Origin: CAZEQD01 sp964514305
Lineage (GTDB): Bacteria > Acidobacteriota > Aminicenantia > Aminicenantales > Aminicenantaceae
Assembly: GCA_964514305.1 (NCBI GenBank)
Contig: CAZEQD010000027.1
Location: 1-26,694 of the forward strand
Length of the DNA: 26,694 nt
Reading direction: 5' to 3'
Part shown: positions 7,944 to 17,128 of the stretch, one piece after another
How the letters are laid out: the number at the start of each line of letters is the position of its first letter
How positions within the stretch are numbered: the first letter of the stretch is position 1
Position numbers and translations under genes: made by a program
The notes under the pieces: model-generated
Database searches by the model: none
The model's input: only the letters and a program-made list of their open reading frames with translations
What the model was told of the DNA's origin: nothing

Positions 7944-8128
7944 TGTTGATAATTTTGAAATTCAAAAGAAAACACAGGGAAGAAAGCCGACTGAGATATT
8001 TCGGTGGTTTAAAGCTGAATATTTTCATCTGCAATCCTTCAGGGATGGTGGCTACCCTGCAAGAGCTTCTTAAAGATTTAGGCCTTCCCGAAAACCAGAT
8101 TAAGAAAGAAGAGTTTCTTGTTCTCTAA
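7937..8128 (+). pseudogene. C-terminal remnant of a ferredoxin/flavodoxin reductase-like oxidoreductase
   Basis: From about 8012 the frame reads LNIFICNPSGMVATLQELLK and continues DLGLPENQIKKEEF, then stops at 8128. This is the typical end of the NAD(P)-binding domain of ferredoxin-NADP reductase-type enzymes (consensus: ICGPPxM...LxxxGxxxxxIxxExF), with the CGP replaced by CNP. The 25 codons before it (TTG start at 7937) show no similarity to such enzymes, and the FAD domain is absent. I read it as a 3' stump, convergent with tal-pgi and overlapping the TlpA-like promoter. Confidence 0.5.
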
Positions 8129-8148
8129 AATATGGGCAGTTCCTTCTT

Positions 8149-10914
8149 TTAGTCAAGATGGTCAATCAAATCTTCTAAAATGGCCAATCCTTTATTAATA
8201 TCATTTTTTAAGTTTAGCCTTAAAACACGGCGTTTTTTCTGCTTTAAAGCCAAATAGTCGCCCCAAGCCTGGGCTTTTATCAAACGGCCAAAGCTATAAT
8301 CAGTTTCAGGCACAGCTAGATCAAAGGCAGGTTCATCAATAATTTGTAAAAATAAGCCAGTATTGGCTCCGCCTTTGTGAAGCTGGCCTGTAGAGTGGAG
8401 AAAACGAGGGCCATAGCCCATAGTAGTGGCCAAATGTGTCCGCTTCAGAAGTTTAAGCCTAATATTCTGAAGATATTTAGTTATCCTCCTCTTAGGTGGA
8501 AGGTAAGCTTGGAGAACAAAATAATCATTGCTCCGGGCTTGGCTTAACCATCTTTTTAGAGCCTCGGCCGTCTTTTCTATCCTATCAATAGCTAAGGTTT
8601 CCTCTTCAACCTGTCTTAGTCTGCTTTTTTCGACCGCTTTTTTCATCGCCTTTCGGGCAAAATCTTTGGCCAGCTGGACATCTGGTTGATTAAAGGGATG
8701 AATGCCCAGGATGGAACCAACTGAAGCCACGGCCACTTCCCACCAGAAGATTTCCCGGCCAATATCAAATTTTTCGTTAAGAGTATGTTTAACTACGGGG
8801 TGGCCAGTTTTTCTAAGAGCTGTTAAAAAACGCTCAAATTGTTGATTATGCTCTCCTTCCAGGAGGAGAAAAACAAAAAAACGGTCTTGCCCGTAGTCCT
8901 CTAGCGAGGCTAAAGGCTCATTGACCACTGGGACTAAACCCTTTCCTTCTTTGCCAGTGCTTTCGGCTATGAGCTGCTCAAGCCAATCAGGAAAGCTTTC
9001 TAATGAAGGCGAGGCTAAAACAGTAATCTTATCTCGGATTGGTGACAGTTGTCCTAGAGCAGCTCCTAAGATTAAGCCTGGAGCTTTATCCGCAGCCACA
9101 CAAAAAGAACAATTCTCTGCGGCTACCCTGGCTCTGTCAAGCAGCCGATAGATGTCAAGGCCGATTAAGGCTGCCGGGACAAGTCCAAAATCAGTAAAAG
9201 CAGAATAGCGACCTCCAACATCAGGTTTGGCCTGAAAAACACGACGAAAATTCCTCTCTTCGGCCACTTTCATTAATGGAGACCCGGGATCTGTAATAGA
9301 CACAAAGTGATGGCCGGCCTTAGAAGTTACTCTCTTGTTCATCTTGTCCCAAAAATATTTAAACAGAGATAGAGTTTCTAAAGTGGTCCCTGATTTACTG
9401 GATACAAGAAAAAGAGTATGATTTAAATCTAACTTCTCCTCAACAGCAGCCACTGCTTGAGGATGAGTGCTATCGAGGACAATAAGTTCAGGATAGCCAG
9501 GAGCCTGGCCGAAAGTTCGCTGCCAGACATCCGGAGCCAGGCTTGACCCGCCCATACCCAAAAGAACAACCTGAGATATACCTTCATCTTTAATTCGAGA
9601 GGCAAAAGAACTGATTTCTTCTAATTTATCAAACATACACTCAGGTAGTTCTAACCAGCCTAAACGATCGGTAATTTCAGGCCGAGGCTCAGAGAACCAG
9701 AGGCTAGGATCTCGAGACCACAACCGGCGTAAATAGTGCCCCTGTTGCCAGCTTCTTAATCTTTTATCAACCTCATTATGGTATTTATCAAGGAAGAAAA
9801 TCTGCTTATCTCTCTGACCTCCAACTATTTTCTCTCCCTTTTCCTTCAGAGTGGCCAGCAAAGAATTAAAAGACTCAGCCAATAAAACTAAACTTTCAGA
9901 CTGAAGTTTCTCAGCCACAGAATCTAAATTAATACCTAAAGATGCCAGCTGACTGAGAAGAGATTCGGCCTCTTTTAATCCTTCTTCAATAGTTGGCCGA
10001 CGGGAGCTGGAACGGCTAAAAGCATTAAGACTGGCTGGAGTAAGGCTGACAATTGTCCCCGGCCCCATCAGTTCCTCTGCATACAGAACTTCAAAATAGC
10101 AGGGATTTTTAGGGCCGGCCTCAGCCCATAAGAGTGGCTGTACCCGGGCTCCTTTCTTCTTCAATAGCTGCCATTGCTGTCCCTTAAAAACTTTCTTGAA
10201 GTGCTGGTAAATCATCTTAGCTTCGGCCACTGCTATCTTGCCCTGAAGGTGGCCAGATACGGGTTCTCCTGTCTCTCTTAAAATCTTGTCCACAGCTTTA
10301 TCTACCCGTCGGACAAAAAAAGAAGCCACTGAAAAAACTCTTTGAGGGTGCTGACAACGTTCCAATCCCTTTAGGTAGGCTTGAGCCACCGCTTGATAAT
10401 TAGATAAAGAAAGAATTAAAGTGGCGTTGACATTAATACCCTCTGCCACCAGATTCTCAATAATCGGGATTCCTTGAGGTGTAGCTGGAACTTTAACCAT
10501 AAAGTTAGGTCGGTCAACTCTGCGCCATAGATAGCGCGCTTCCTCAAGAATGCCTTCAGTAAGTGGAGCTAGATTAGGATTTATTTCTAAAGAAACAAAT
10601 CCTTCCCTTCCTTTACTCTCTTCATAAACTCCTCGCAGAATATCAGCGGCCATCTGCATATCTGGAACTATCAATTCTTCATAAAGCCTTTGAGTTTCTA
10701 TTTGAGGCTCAAGGCCAATAGCTTCCTTTAAACTGTCGTCATAGTCACTACTGCCGGCGATTACTTTTTGAAAAACACTTAAATTGCCAATTAAACCCCT
10801 AACTCCTTCTTCTTTAATTAAGCGCTCAAGCTCACCTTCAGTAATTAAGCTGCGACGCCCATAATCCAACCAAATAGATTGATCATATCTTTTTAATGTC
10901 TTAAAGGAATTCAT
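8149..10914 (-). CDS. tal-pgi: Bifunctional transaldolase / glucose-6-phosphate isomerase
   Basis: The 921-residue protein fuses two enzymes of sugar-phosphate metabolism. Residues 1-365 are a transaldolase: Asp17, Glu110 in VSLEINP, the Schiff-base Lys141 in MVKVPAT, Thr165 and Ser198 are retained. Residues about 400-921 are a phosphoglucose isomerase: GMGGSSLAP (453-461), the phosphate loop SSKSGTT (505-511), DVGGRYSAF (565-573), ESTGKEGKG (651-659), GIHPFNQPDVQ (737-747) and the C-terminal FLHSTGQLHKGG (839-850). The first activity moves dihydroxyacetone units between sugar phosphates; the second interconverts glucose-6-P and fructose-6-P. In the transaldolase part, the usual TSNPxIF is IGNLSVF (42-48) and WASTGTKNP is WAEAGPKNP (263-271), so this half is divergent. 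A decayed rpiB precedes it by 25 bases. Confidence 0.93.
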   Translation of the reverse strand: MNSFKTLKRYDQSIWLDYGRRSLITEGELERLIKEEGVRGLIGNLSVFQKVIAGSSDYDDSLKEAIGLEPQIETQRLYEELIVPDMQMAADILRGVYEESKGREGFVSLEINPNLAPLTEGILEEARYLWRRVDRPNFMVKVPATPQGIPIIENLVAEGINVNATLILSLSNYQAVAQAYLKGLERCQHPQRVFSVASFFVRRVDKAVDKILRETGEPVSGHLQGKIAVAEAKMIYQHFKKVFKGQQWQLLKKKGARVQPLLWAEAGPKNPCYFEVLYAEELMGPGTIVSLTPASLNAFSRSSSRRPTIEEGLKEAESLLSQLASLGINLDSVAEKLQSESLVLLAESFNSLLATLKEKGEKIVGGQRDKQIFFLDKYHNEVDKRLRSWQQGHYLRRLWSRDPSLWFSEPRPEITDRLGWLELPECMFDKLEEISSFASRIKDEGISQVVLLGMGGSSLAPDVWQRTFGQAPGYPELIVLDSTHPQAVAAVEEKLDLNHTLFLVSSKSGTTLETLSLFKYFWDKMNKRVTSKAGHHFVSITDPGSPLMKVAEERNFRRVFQAKPDVGGRYSAFTDFGLVPAALIGLDIYRLLDRARVAAENCSFCVAADKAPGLILGAALGQLSPIRDKITVLASPSLESFPDWLEQLIAESTGKEGKGLVPVVNEPLASLEDYGQDRFFVFLLLEGEHNQQFERFLTALRKTGHPVVKHTLNEKFDIGREIFWWEVAVASVGSILGIHPFNQPDVQLAKDFARKAMKKAVEKSRLRQVEEETLAIDRIEKTAEALKRWLSQARSNDYFVLQAYLPPKRRITKYLQNIRLKLLKRTHLATTMGYGPRFLHSTGQLHKGGANTGLFLQIIDEPAFDLAVPETDYSFGRLIKAQAWGDYLALKQKKRRVLRLNLKNDINKGLAILEDLIDHLD

Positions 10915-10939
10915 CTTGCTCTTTCTTTCATTTTCAGAT

Positions 10940-11185
10940 TTAAATTTTTAATAAATACTCTTTTATTTTTTCTTGGGCTAAAGCGGTGCCGCAGATTAGA
11001 ATCCCTCGCTTGTCTTTATCCTTGGTCACTTCTTAAGCTACTTTCAAGGAATAATCAAGGTAATCAACTGATTTTAAAGAATGAGTACCAAAGTCTTTAT
11101 ATTCTATCTCTTTTCTAGCCAAATATTTTTTTATTCTCTCCTTTAAACGAAAGCCTGCATGATCTGACGCAATGATTACCTCCAT
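10940..11185 (-). pseudogene. rpiB: Ribose-5-phosphate isomerase B remnant with internal stop and deletion
   Basis: From ATG 11185 the frame reads EVIIASDHAGFRLKERIKKY, then YKDFGTHS, VDYLDYSLKVA, then TAA at 11033-11035, then EVTKDKDKRGILICGT. This is the N-terminal half of RpiB (family consensus: SDHAGxxLK, DYPDYA, GxLICGTGIG). The stop sits where family members have Glu (KVAEEV), so a GAA-to-TAA change is likely. After ILICGT the sequence jumps to ALAQEKIKEYL and KI, which resembles the RpiB C-terminus, so about 60 residues including the rest of GTGIG are deleted. An intact AAGGAG (11192-11197) still precedes the start. RpiB isomerises ribulose-5-P and ribose-5-P, so it would have been a natural operon partner of tal-pgi. 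Confidence 0.75.
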
Positions 11186-11307
11186 TTGGCTCTCCTTTAA
11201 AATAACCTCCTATAATCTTCTCTAATATTGCTGGCAAATGCAACCTTCGACTAATATTGCAATTTTACTGCTGGTATCAGAACAGGAGCGGCACCGGCAA
11301 CTAAACA

Positions 11308-11451
11308 CTGGCAAAAAAAGTAGAGTTAGTGCTGGATAAGGAAGCCGCCAGCGATCTTAAAGCCTCTCAAGGAGCCTACAGCCTTGAATTATTGTTTTTA
11401 GCGGCCATTACTCAAAGCCACCAACAGAGACCAATGGCTCTCCCTCGTTGA
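11308..11451 (+). other. Short unidentified coding-like remnant
   Basis: The frame after the stop at 11302-11304 reads LAKKVELVLDKEAASDLKAS and QGAYSLELLFLAAITQ, which has protein-like composition, then loses it and stops at 11451. I do not recognise the family. It may be another truncated gene end, or chance. No start codon or ribosome-binding site is present. The rest of the stretch 11186-11407 shows only the rpiB ribosome-binding site. Confidence 0.25.
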
Positions 11452-11617
11452 TAGGAGGAGTGGAGATAATATAAAGGATTATCCCATCATAAGGAGCTCT
11501 GACCTCCTCAAGCTTATGGCCAAAAAAATCAGTAACGTAGCCAACAACCTCATCCTTTTGAACATAGTAGCCTTCCTCTGCCAGAGGAGCTCTTTCATTT
11601 AATTTCGGGAACAACAA
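11408..11617 (-). pseudogene. C-terminal remnant of a succinylglutamate desuccinylase/aspartoacylase-family protein
   Basis: The frame reads YYVQKDEVVGYVTDFFGHKL, then EEVRAPYDGIILYIISTPP and INEGEPLVSVG. This is the beta-barrel tail typical of the AstE/AspA family (PF04952), in which a lipoyl-like domain follows the zinc carboxypeptidase-type core. The core with its zinc ligands (HxxE...H) is missing. The only possible start, TTG at 11617, lies inside the end of the propeller gene in another frame, which shows a deletion has fused the two. No function is expected for this stump. Confidence 0.65.
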
Positions 11618-14600
11618 TCCCGGCTAGCCTCTTTTCTTGAAGAAAACTGTTGAAAGCGGGCAGATCTTCGGCCAATAATTTCTGATAACGTTCCTTCTGA
11701 ACAGCCAACCGTTTGTTGAGGACAGCGTAGACCTCACCCTGTTGCTTGTTAGGGGCCAAATCGACATCTTTGGCTACATCTTCAGCCAGCACAGACAGTT
11801 TGAAATAGAGCTTTTGGGGATAGCGGAAAGATTTGGTATCTCCTTCGGCAATAATAGGCTGAAAGAGTTCATTCTCGATAGAGCAGAGCTTTTTATCGAA
11901 ATCATCGATGGCCTCCAGGACATCCTTTTCTCTCTGACCTGCCTTCAGTACATCTTTGAGGTCATAACACTGCCTTCTCATCCATTCAATCTGGATGATC
12001 ATATCCGAGACTGTGTTCAAGTCCTGGCGAATGGCCATCTGTAATCGAATCTGTTTTTTTATATCTTCAACTGATCCTTCAGAATGAGGATCTTTCTTAA
12101 TAAGCAACGATTGGCTGAATTCTTGACCATCAACCCTGAGTTTAACTGTATAAGTGCCTGGAGCAACCAAAAAGCCTCTGAAGCCACCAAAGCTACCCCA
12201 ACTTAGGAGAGGGTACCAGCCTTCTCGAATCCAGGTCTTGACAAATCTTTTCTCCTCGACCACATGAGGATTGCCAGGTGGCTTGGTCCTCAGTTTTGTC
12301 GGTCTTGCTCCTGGGTATCTTAAATTCCAGCTCACCCGATTGATTCCGTGATGGTTTGTCCCCTTAAGGGTGTTGACTACTTGTCCTTGACCATCAAGGA
12401 TAGTTATTGTCACCGGACCCTTTGCTTCTTTTTTTAAATAATAATTGATATAAGCACGGGGGAAAACTGTGGGACCACCAACAATACTATGGAGGCGGTA
12501 GGAATGATGCGGTTTAAAGAGGTAAACATCAGACTTCAACACCTCTGGAGTAAGCTGCTGCAGCGGACTGATATCATTCATAATCCAGAAACCCCGCCCG
12601 TAAGTGGCTACCACTAGATCATCAAACTCTTCCTGGACAACCATGTGAGACACAGGGGCATGAGGCAGATTGTTCTGAAGAGGCAGCCAGTTTTGACCAT
12701 CATTGAAGGAGACATAAATAGCATTTTCTGTCCCCAGATAAAGAAGCCCTTTTCTTACCGGGTCCTCATGAATCCAATGGCAGTAACTGAAAACACTCTT
12801 AGGAATATCAGCGCTGAGAGATTTCCAGGTTTGACCATAATCAGTAGTCTTGTAGACATAAGGGTCTCGATTATTCATCTGATGAAAATCAACAGTAATA
12901 TAAGCTGTTCCAGCCTCATAACGGGAAGGCTCGATATTGCTGACTGTTCCCCAGGGAGGCAGATTAGGAATATTTTTGGTAACATTGGTCCATGTTTTAC
13001 CTCCATCTCTGGTGATTTGAACTAAACCATCATTTGTCCCGGCCCAGATACAGCCTTCTTCCAGGGGTGACTCAGCAATGGCAAAGACCACACAGCCATA
13101 CTCAACAGCCAGGTTATCCCGGGTTAAACCGCCTGAAGGCCCCAGCTTGCTTTTATCATTGGTGGTCAGGTCCGGGCTGATAATAGTCCAGCTGCGTCCG
13201 CCATCAGTGGTCATGTGGATATATTGGCTGCCAACATAGACCTTATTATGATCATGAGGGGAAATATGGATAGGGAAAGTCCAGTTAAAACGGTATTTGA
13301 CTGCGGCAGCATGAGAGCCATAGATGGATTCTGGCCAGACATGGGCGGTTCGGATGTGTCCTGTTTTATAGTTCGCTCTTTCCAGTTGAGCATTATAGCT
13401 TCCTCCCCAGACAATATTAGAATCAACTGGATCGGGAACGATATAGCCACATTCTCCTCCAGCGGTTGTCTCCCAGAGGTTGCGGGTGCGGCCAAAACCT
13501 TCAGGTGAGCCTGTACTTGGTCCTCTATAAGCTGGCCCATCCTGACGGCCGCCATAAACATAATAAGGCACCTGATTATCGACATAGACGTGATACATCT
13601 GAGCTATGGGCAGGGTTACCCTCTGCCAAGTTTTACCCCGGTTAAGAGTTATAATTACCCCTCCATCATTGGAGATCATCATCCTGTCCGGATTTTTGGG
13701 ATCAGCCCACATATCATGACAATCACCGCTCCAGGGTACAGTTTCAGTAGTATAGCCACCGTCCAGAGTTCGACTCTGACTGTTAGCCGCAAAGTAGACC
13801 TCATTTTCATCAGCTGGATTAACCATTATTCGTGAAGCATAATGGGGTCTTTCGTTTAAAAGGCGGTTATAGCTGACCAGTTTCCAGTTTTCGCCGCCGT
13901 CATCTGAACGCCAGAGGACACCTCGATTGGGATGGCCGGTTTCAATTAGGGCGTAAACCACCTGAGAGTTGCTGGGAGCAATGGCCAGACCTATCTTGCC
14001 CAGCGGTGGATCTGGAAGGCCGTGTCCTGTCAGATGTTTCCAGGTATCACCTCCATCGGTTGATTTCCAGATACCGCCGTTAGGCCCACCGCTGAATCTG
14101 CCCCAGGTATGAATAACCAGCGCCCACATGCCGGCAAACAGAATTCTTGGGTTATTAGGGTCCATAGCGATCTCAAAACATCCTGTATTCTCGTCAACAA
14201 ACAACACCTGTTTCCATGTTTTTCCTCCATCTTTAGTTCTGAAAACGCCTCTCTCTTTCTGGGGACCATAGCAGTGCCCCATGGCCGCTACAAAGACAAT
14301 ATTAGGATCCCGGGGATCAATGACCACCCGACCGATGCGGCCTGTCTTGTCTAAGCCCATATGCTGCCAGGTCTTACCTCCATCAGTGGATTTATAAACA
14401 CCATTGCCGATGGAGATATTGCTGCGGACAAAGGCCTCGCCAGTTCCAGCCCAGATGATATTAGGATCCGAAGGAGCAACAGCCAGGGCTCCGATTGATT
14501 GAGCCGGCTGCTTATCAAAAATAGGAAACCAGGTAGTGCCCCCATCAGTTGACTTCCAGATTCCTCCAGAAGAAGCACCAACATAATAGACCAGGGGATT

Positions 14601-14792
14601 ACCAGGCTCCCCGCAAACGGCCGCTGTCCTGTTGCCGGGAGGACCGATATGGCGATAGCGAAGCACTTTATAAAGGTCAGGGGTTATCTCTTGAGCATAA
14701 GAAAATTGACTCCAATTAAGGCAGAAAAACAGCATCCCCATTAAACCTAAAAAGACTGCGACTCTCTTGATGGAATTTGAATGAGAATTCAC
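11595..14792 (-). CDS. Large secreted BNR/sortilin-type beta-propeller protein
   Basis: The 1065-residue protein has a signal peptide (residues 1-33, ending QFSYA) and then at least ten Asp-box (S/T-x-D-G-G-x-T-W) repeats, for example KSTDGGTTWFP, KSTDGGKTWQH, RTKDGGKTWKQ, KSTDGGDTWKH, TTDGGRSWTI and TRDGGKTWTN. Such spacing makes two tandem propellers, as in VPS10/sortilin and xyloglucanase-like proteins. After about residue 740 a FlgD-like sandwich (VTITILDGQGQVVNTLKG, VSWNLRYPG) and a helical tail follow. Related proteins are annotated as glycosyl hydrolases, but I see no assignable catalytic residues, so enzymatic activity is unproven. The start is GTG, supported by AGGAGG (14799-14804) six bases upstream. 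The end overlaps an aspartoacylase-family stump. Confidence 0.85.
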   Translation of the reverse strand: MNSHSNSIKRVAVFLGLMGMLFFCLNWSQFSYAQEITPDLYKVLRYRHIGPPGNRTAAVCGEPGNPLVYYVGASSGGIWKSTDGGTTWFPIFDKQPAQSIGALAVAPSDPNIIWAGTGEAFVRSNISIGNGVYKSTDGGKTWQHMGLDKTGRIGRVVIDPRDPNIVFVAAMGHCYGPQKERGVFRTKDGGKTWKQVLFVDENTGCFEIAMDPNNPRILFAGMWALVIHTWGRFSGGPNGGIWKSTDGGDTWKHLTGHGLPDPPLGKIGLAIAPSNSQVVYALIETGHPNRGVLWRSDDGGENWKLVSYNRLLNERPHYASRIMVNPADENEVYFAANSQSRTLDGGYTTETVPWSGDCHDMWADPKNPDRMMISNDGGVIITLNRGKTWQRVTLPIAQMYHVYVDNQVPYYVYGGRQDGPAYRGPSTGSPEGFGRTRNLWETTAGGECGYIVPDPVDSNIVWGGSYNAQLERANYKTGHIRTAHVWPESIYGSHAAAVKYRFNWTFPIHISPHDHNKVYVGSQYIHMTTDGGRSWTIISPDLTTNDKSKLGPSGGLTRDNLAVEYGCVVFAIAESPLEEGCIWAGTNDGLVQITRDGGKTWTNVTKNIPNLPPWGTVSNIEPSRYEAGTAYITVDFHQMNNRDPYVYKTTDYGQTWKSLSADIPKSVFSYCHWIHEDPVRKGLLYLGTENAIYVSFNDGQNWLPLQNNLPHAPVSHMVVQEEFDDLVVATYGRGFWIMNDISPLQQLTPEVLKSDVYLFKPHHSYRLHSIVGGPTVFPRAYINYYLKKEAKGPVTITILDGQGQVVNTLKGTNHHGINRVSWNLRYPGARPTKLRTKPPGNPHVVEEKRFVKTWIREGWYPLLSWGSFGGFRGFLVAPGTYTVKLRVDGQEFSQSLLIKKDPHSEGSVEDIKKQIRLQMAIRQDLNTVSDMIIQIEWMRRQCYDLKDVLKAGQREKDVLEAIDDFDKKLCSIENELFQPIIAEGDTKSFRYPQKLYFKLSVLAEDVAKDVDLAPNKQQGEVYAVLNKRLAVQKERYQKLLAEDLPAFNSFLQEKRLAGIVVPEIK

Positions 14793-15037
14793 TCTCTCCC
14801 TCCTTATTTGAGATTAAGATTCCCCATTGGGGCTAAAATTAACACTATACAAGATATTAAATAATGTAGACAGTTCACTCTAGATAAAAGCTATTTTACT
14901 CTCCTCAAGGAAGATCTCAAGAAAAATTTTTTTTGGGTTTATAACTTTCCTTATTAGAAGTCTAACATCGACGGAACTAATTAAATTCACCTTGCTTTTT
15001 CATTACAGGTATATATTTCTACTATGATATTATTAAT

Positions 15038-15057
15038 TATGATCACCTATGATCACC
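15038..15057. repeat. 10-bp tandem duplication at the end of the SUMF1-domain gene
   Basis: TATGATCACC occurs twice in a row, once just downstream of and once across the stop codon (15053-15055). It looks like replication slippage. The remaining gap 14805-15037 holds no gene; a short CCCC-ATT-GGGG hairpin lies at 14822-14832 before the propeller gene. Confidence 0.6.
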
Positions 15058-16108
15058 GCTTTGTATAATCCAAACAGATCCGAAAGCCCATGTGATCATC
15101 ACTGCTGTTTTGTTCGTCGCCAGTACGAGCCGCTGAGCGCAAATTATGGCCTCCTTCAGGAGTGATAAAACCTGATCTGTCAGTCCAACTGCCACCCCCA
15201 CGATTAACCCGTGGCTGATCCGGTCTCTCCCTGTCTGGTGGGCCTAAAGGATTTTTATAAGGACAAACGGCATAATAGTAGGGATCATAGACATCATAAC
15301 ACCACTCCCAGACATTACCAGCCATATCCAGCAGACCGTAAGGAGAAGCCACAGCTGGGTAGCTTCCCACAGGTGAAGTTTCCGTGTAACCATCATCAAT
15401 GCTTTTATCTGGCTGCCTGACATCTCCGTATTTCTTCCAAAAACTGATATCAGCGTAATTAGCCTTAGTCCCATCTGGTCTTTCATTTCCCCAAGGGTAT
15501 CGGCGTTGGTCTAGGCCACGAGCGGCCTTTTCCCATTGAGCTTCGGTGGGCAATTTGAAATCAAGGCCTGTCTTTTCCGACAGCCACTGGCAATAAGCCA
15601 CTGCATCATTCCAGCTAACACTTACTACAGGGTGATTGTCCCCCTGCTTAAAATATGGATTTTTCCAGTTACCATCTAATCTGACCACCCACTCCCCCTT
15701 CCAGAACTGCCAAGAACCCAGACCTTTTTCGGCATCGGTTACATAGCCAGTTTCATTAACAAATCTTCGAAACTGGGCCACGGTGACTGGATACTTAGCC
15801 AACCAATAATCGTCAAGATAAACTTTATGGACAGGCCTCTCATCGGCCAAGCCTTCATTCGAACCCATAGTAAATTCGCCGGCTGGTATCAAAACCATGA
15901 TATGCCCTTCATCAAACTCCGCCTCCCAATATTCCTTCTTGTTCTTATAAACTCTCCTGGCTTTTGGCTGAACCTCAATTACTCTCTCCGGCTTTTCTCC
16001 AGCAATAGAGGACTGTTGGCCATCTTCAGTTCTTGGCTGACTGCAGGTTAGCAACAAAGCAAAAATTCCTATTAAAATCCCAATAAGAGCAACTGTTTTT
16101 ATTTTCAT
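15053..16108 (-). CDS. SUMF1/FGE-sulfatase-domain lipoprotein, lacking FGE cysteines
   Basis: The 351-residue protein starts with a lipoprotein-type signal (FALLLTC; Cys22 as possible lipidation site, although Thr at -1 is unusual). A formylglycine-generating-enzyme-like domain follows from about residue 70: MVLIPAGEFTMGS, then YPVTVAQFRRFV, HPVVSVSWNDAVAYCQWLSE, KLPTEAQWEKAARG, SPYGLLDMAGNVWEW and GGGSWTD...LRSAARTG...HMGFRICLD. True FGE enzymes need two cysteines near the C-terminal RSAAR segment. Here that region has Thr, Gly and Leu, so sulfatase activation is not expected; a binding role is more likely. The gene follows the metallo-hydrolase by 16 bases, so the two form an operon. Confidence 0.85.
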   Translation of the reverse strand: MKIKTVALIGILIGIFALLLTCSQPRTEDGQQSSIAGEKPERVIEVQPKARRVYKNKKEYWEAEFDEGHIMVLIPAGEFTMGSNEGLADERPVHKVYLDDYWLAKYPVTVAQFRRFVNETGYVTDAEKGLGSWQFWKGEWVVRLDGNWKNPYFKQGDNHPVVSVSWNDAVAYCQWLSEKTGLDFKLPTEAQWEKAARGLDQRRYPWGNERPDGTKANYADISFWKKYGDVRQPDKSIDDGYTETSPVGSYPAVASPYGLLDMAGNVWEWCYDVYDPYYYAVCPYKNPLGPPDRERPDQPRVNRGGGSWTDRSGFITPEGGHNLRSAARTGDEQNSSDDHMGFRICLDYTKR

Positions 16109-16124
16109 GGAGATGACTCCTCCT

Positions 16125-17033
16125 TTAATTTTTATCTAATGATTTTAGCTTTTCCAGCCCGTAATATATGTTTTCAATCCATGTTTCCGCCTTGGTGTAG
16201 CCTCTGCCCCAGTCCTTATATTTAGAAGGTAGGCCTTCTTTCTTTATTTGCTCAAGGCTCAGACCAGCAGATTTTTTTCTCTTGACCAAGCCAATAGTCT
16301 CCACCAGCATATCTCTTGTAGATTTTAGACCTTTAAGGTTAGAAAGTTCATAGTGACCGGGAATTATTTTAGCTCCTTCAGGAATCGTTCGGATAAGATT
16401 TTCAATATTTTGGAGCATACCCAACACACTACCCCCACCTTCAAGGTCCACTGTAGGAAAACTCCAGTTGCCAGAATTCCAGAGGTCACCCAAATGGACA
16501 ACATTGGACTTGGTAAAGAAGACAACTACATCATTGTCCGTATGGCCGGGTGGATTATGGATGATTTTTACCTCTTCGCCGTTGAAATAAAGCGATAGTT
16601 GTTGGGCAAAGGTTATGGTTGGCTGGGCATACCTAGGCAAATTCAAAAGACGCTTCCTGGCATTTTCATGGGCAATAATCAAAGCAGATTTACCAAAAAA
16701 AAGATTACCATGAGTATGATCCTCATGATAGTGAGTATTAATCACATACTTGACCTCTCCTTGGCAAATTTTTCTTAACTCGGCTATTATTAATTCCCCC
16801 AAAGGGGCAAATTGAGTATCAACCATTAAAATGCCATCTGGACCGACTGAAACGGCTATATTTCCAGCTACATCGCCTGTTGCTTCCAGCATATAGATTG
16901 GACCGGCCACATGAGTGGTTATGATTTTAACTCGACTTAGATCAGGAATTTCATCTTGGGAAAGACAAGGATTTAAACAAAGGACACCAATTAAAAACAT
17001 TAAGATTAATAACTTTTGTAATTTTTGGCTCAT
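16125..17033 (-). CDS. Exported metallo-beta-lactamase-fold hydrolase
   Basis: The 302-residue protein has a signal peptide (to about residue 26, LNPCLSQ) and a complete binuclear metallo-beta-lactamase site: H101-Y-H103-E-D105-H106 in NTHYHEDHTHGN, H164 in GHTDND, D183 in HLGDLW and H227 in IIPGHYE. The N-terminal NIAVSVGPDGILMVDTQ strand pair is typical of the fold. The fold serves lactamases, thioesterases, arylsulfatases and others; the sequence does not show the substrate. It is the first gene of an operon with the SUMF1-domain lipoprotein. The intergenic region to the NHL gene (17034-17240) is divergent and must hold both promoters. Confidence 0.87.
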   Translation of the reverse strand: MSQKLQKLLILMFLIGVLCLNPCLSQDEIPDLSRVKIITTHVAGPIYMLEATGDVAGNIAVSVGPDGILMVDTQFAPLGELIIAELRKICQGEVKYVINTHYHEDHTHGNLFFGKSALIIAHENARKRLLNLPRYAQPTITFAQQLSLYFNGEEVKIIHNPPGHTDNDVVVFFTKSNVVHLGDLWNSGNWSFPTVDLEGGGSVLGMLQNIENLIRTIPEGAKIIPGHYELSNLKGLKSTRDMLVETIGLVKRKKSAGLSLEQIKKEGLPSKYKDWGRGYTKAETWIENIYYGLEKLKSLDKN

Positions 17034-17128
17034 GTTCTATATCCTAAAAAAATATTCTCAATCCAATAAATCACAGTAAGGTCAATCATGTCAAACGGTA
17101 AAATGGTTGAAACAAATGGAAAGCAGCT

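Noticed and set aside
11742..13835. Several 80-126-residue plus-strand open frames opposite the BNR propeller gene
   Set aside because: They are shadows of the propeller's repeated codons, with unlikely composition and no start signals.
15053..16108. True formylglycine-generating enzyme
   Set aside because: Neither of the two cysteines required near the RSAAR segment is present, and no sulfatase gene is nearby.
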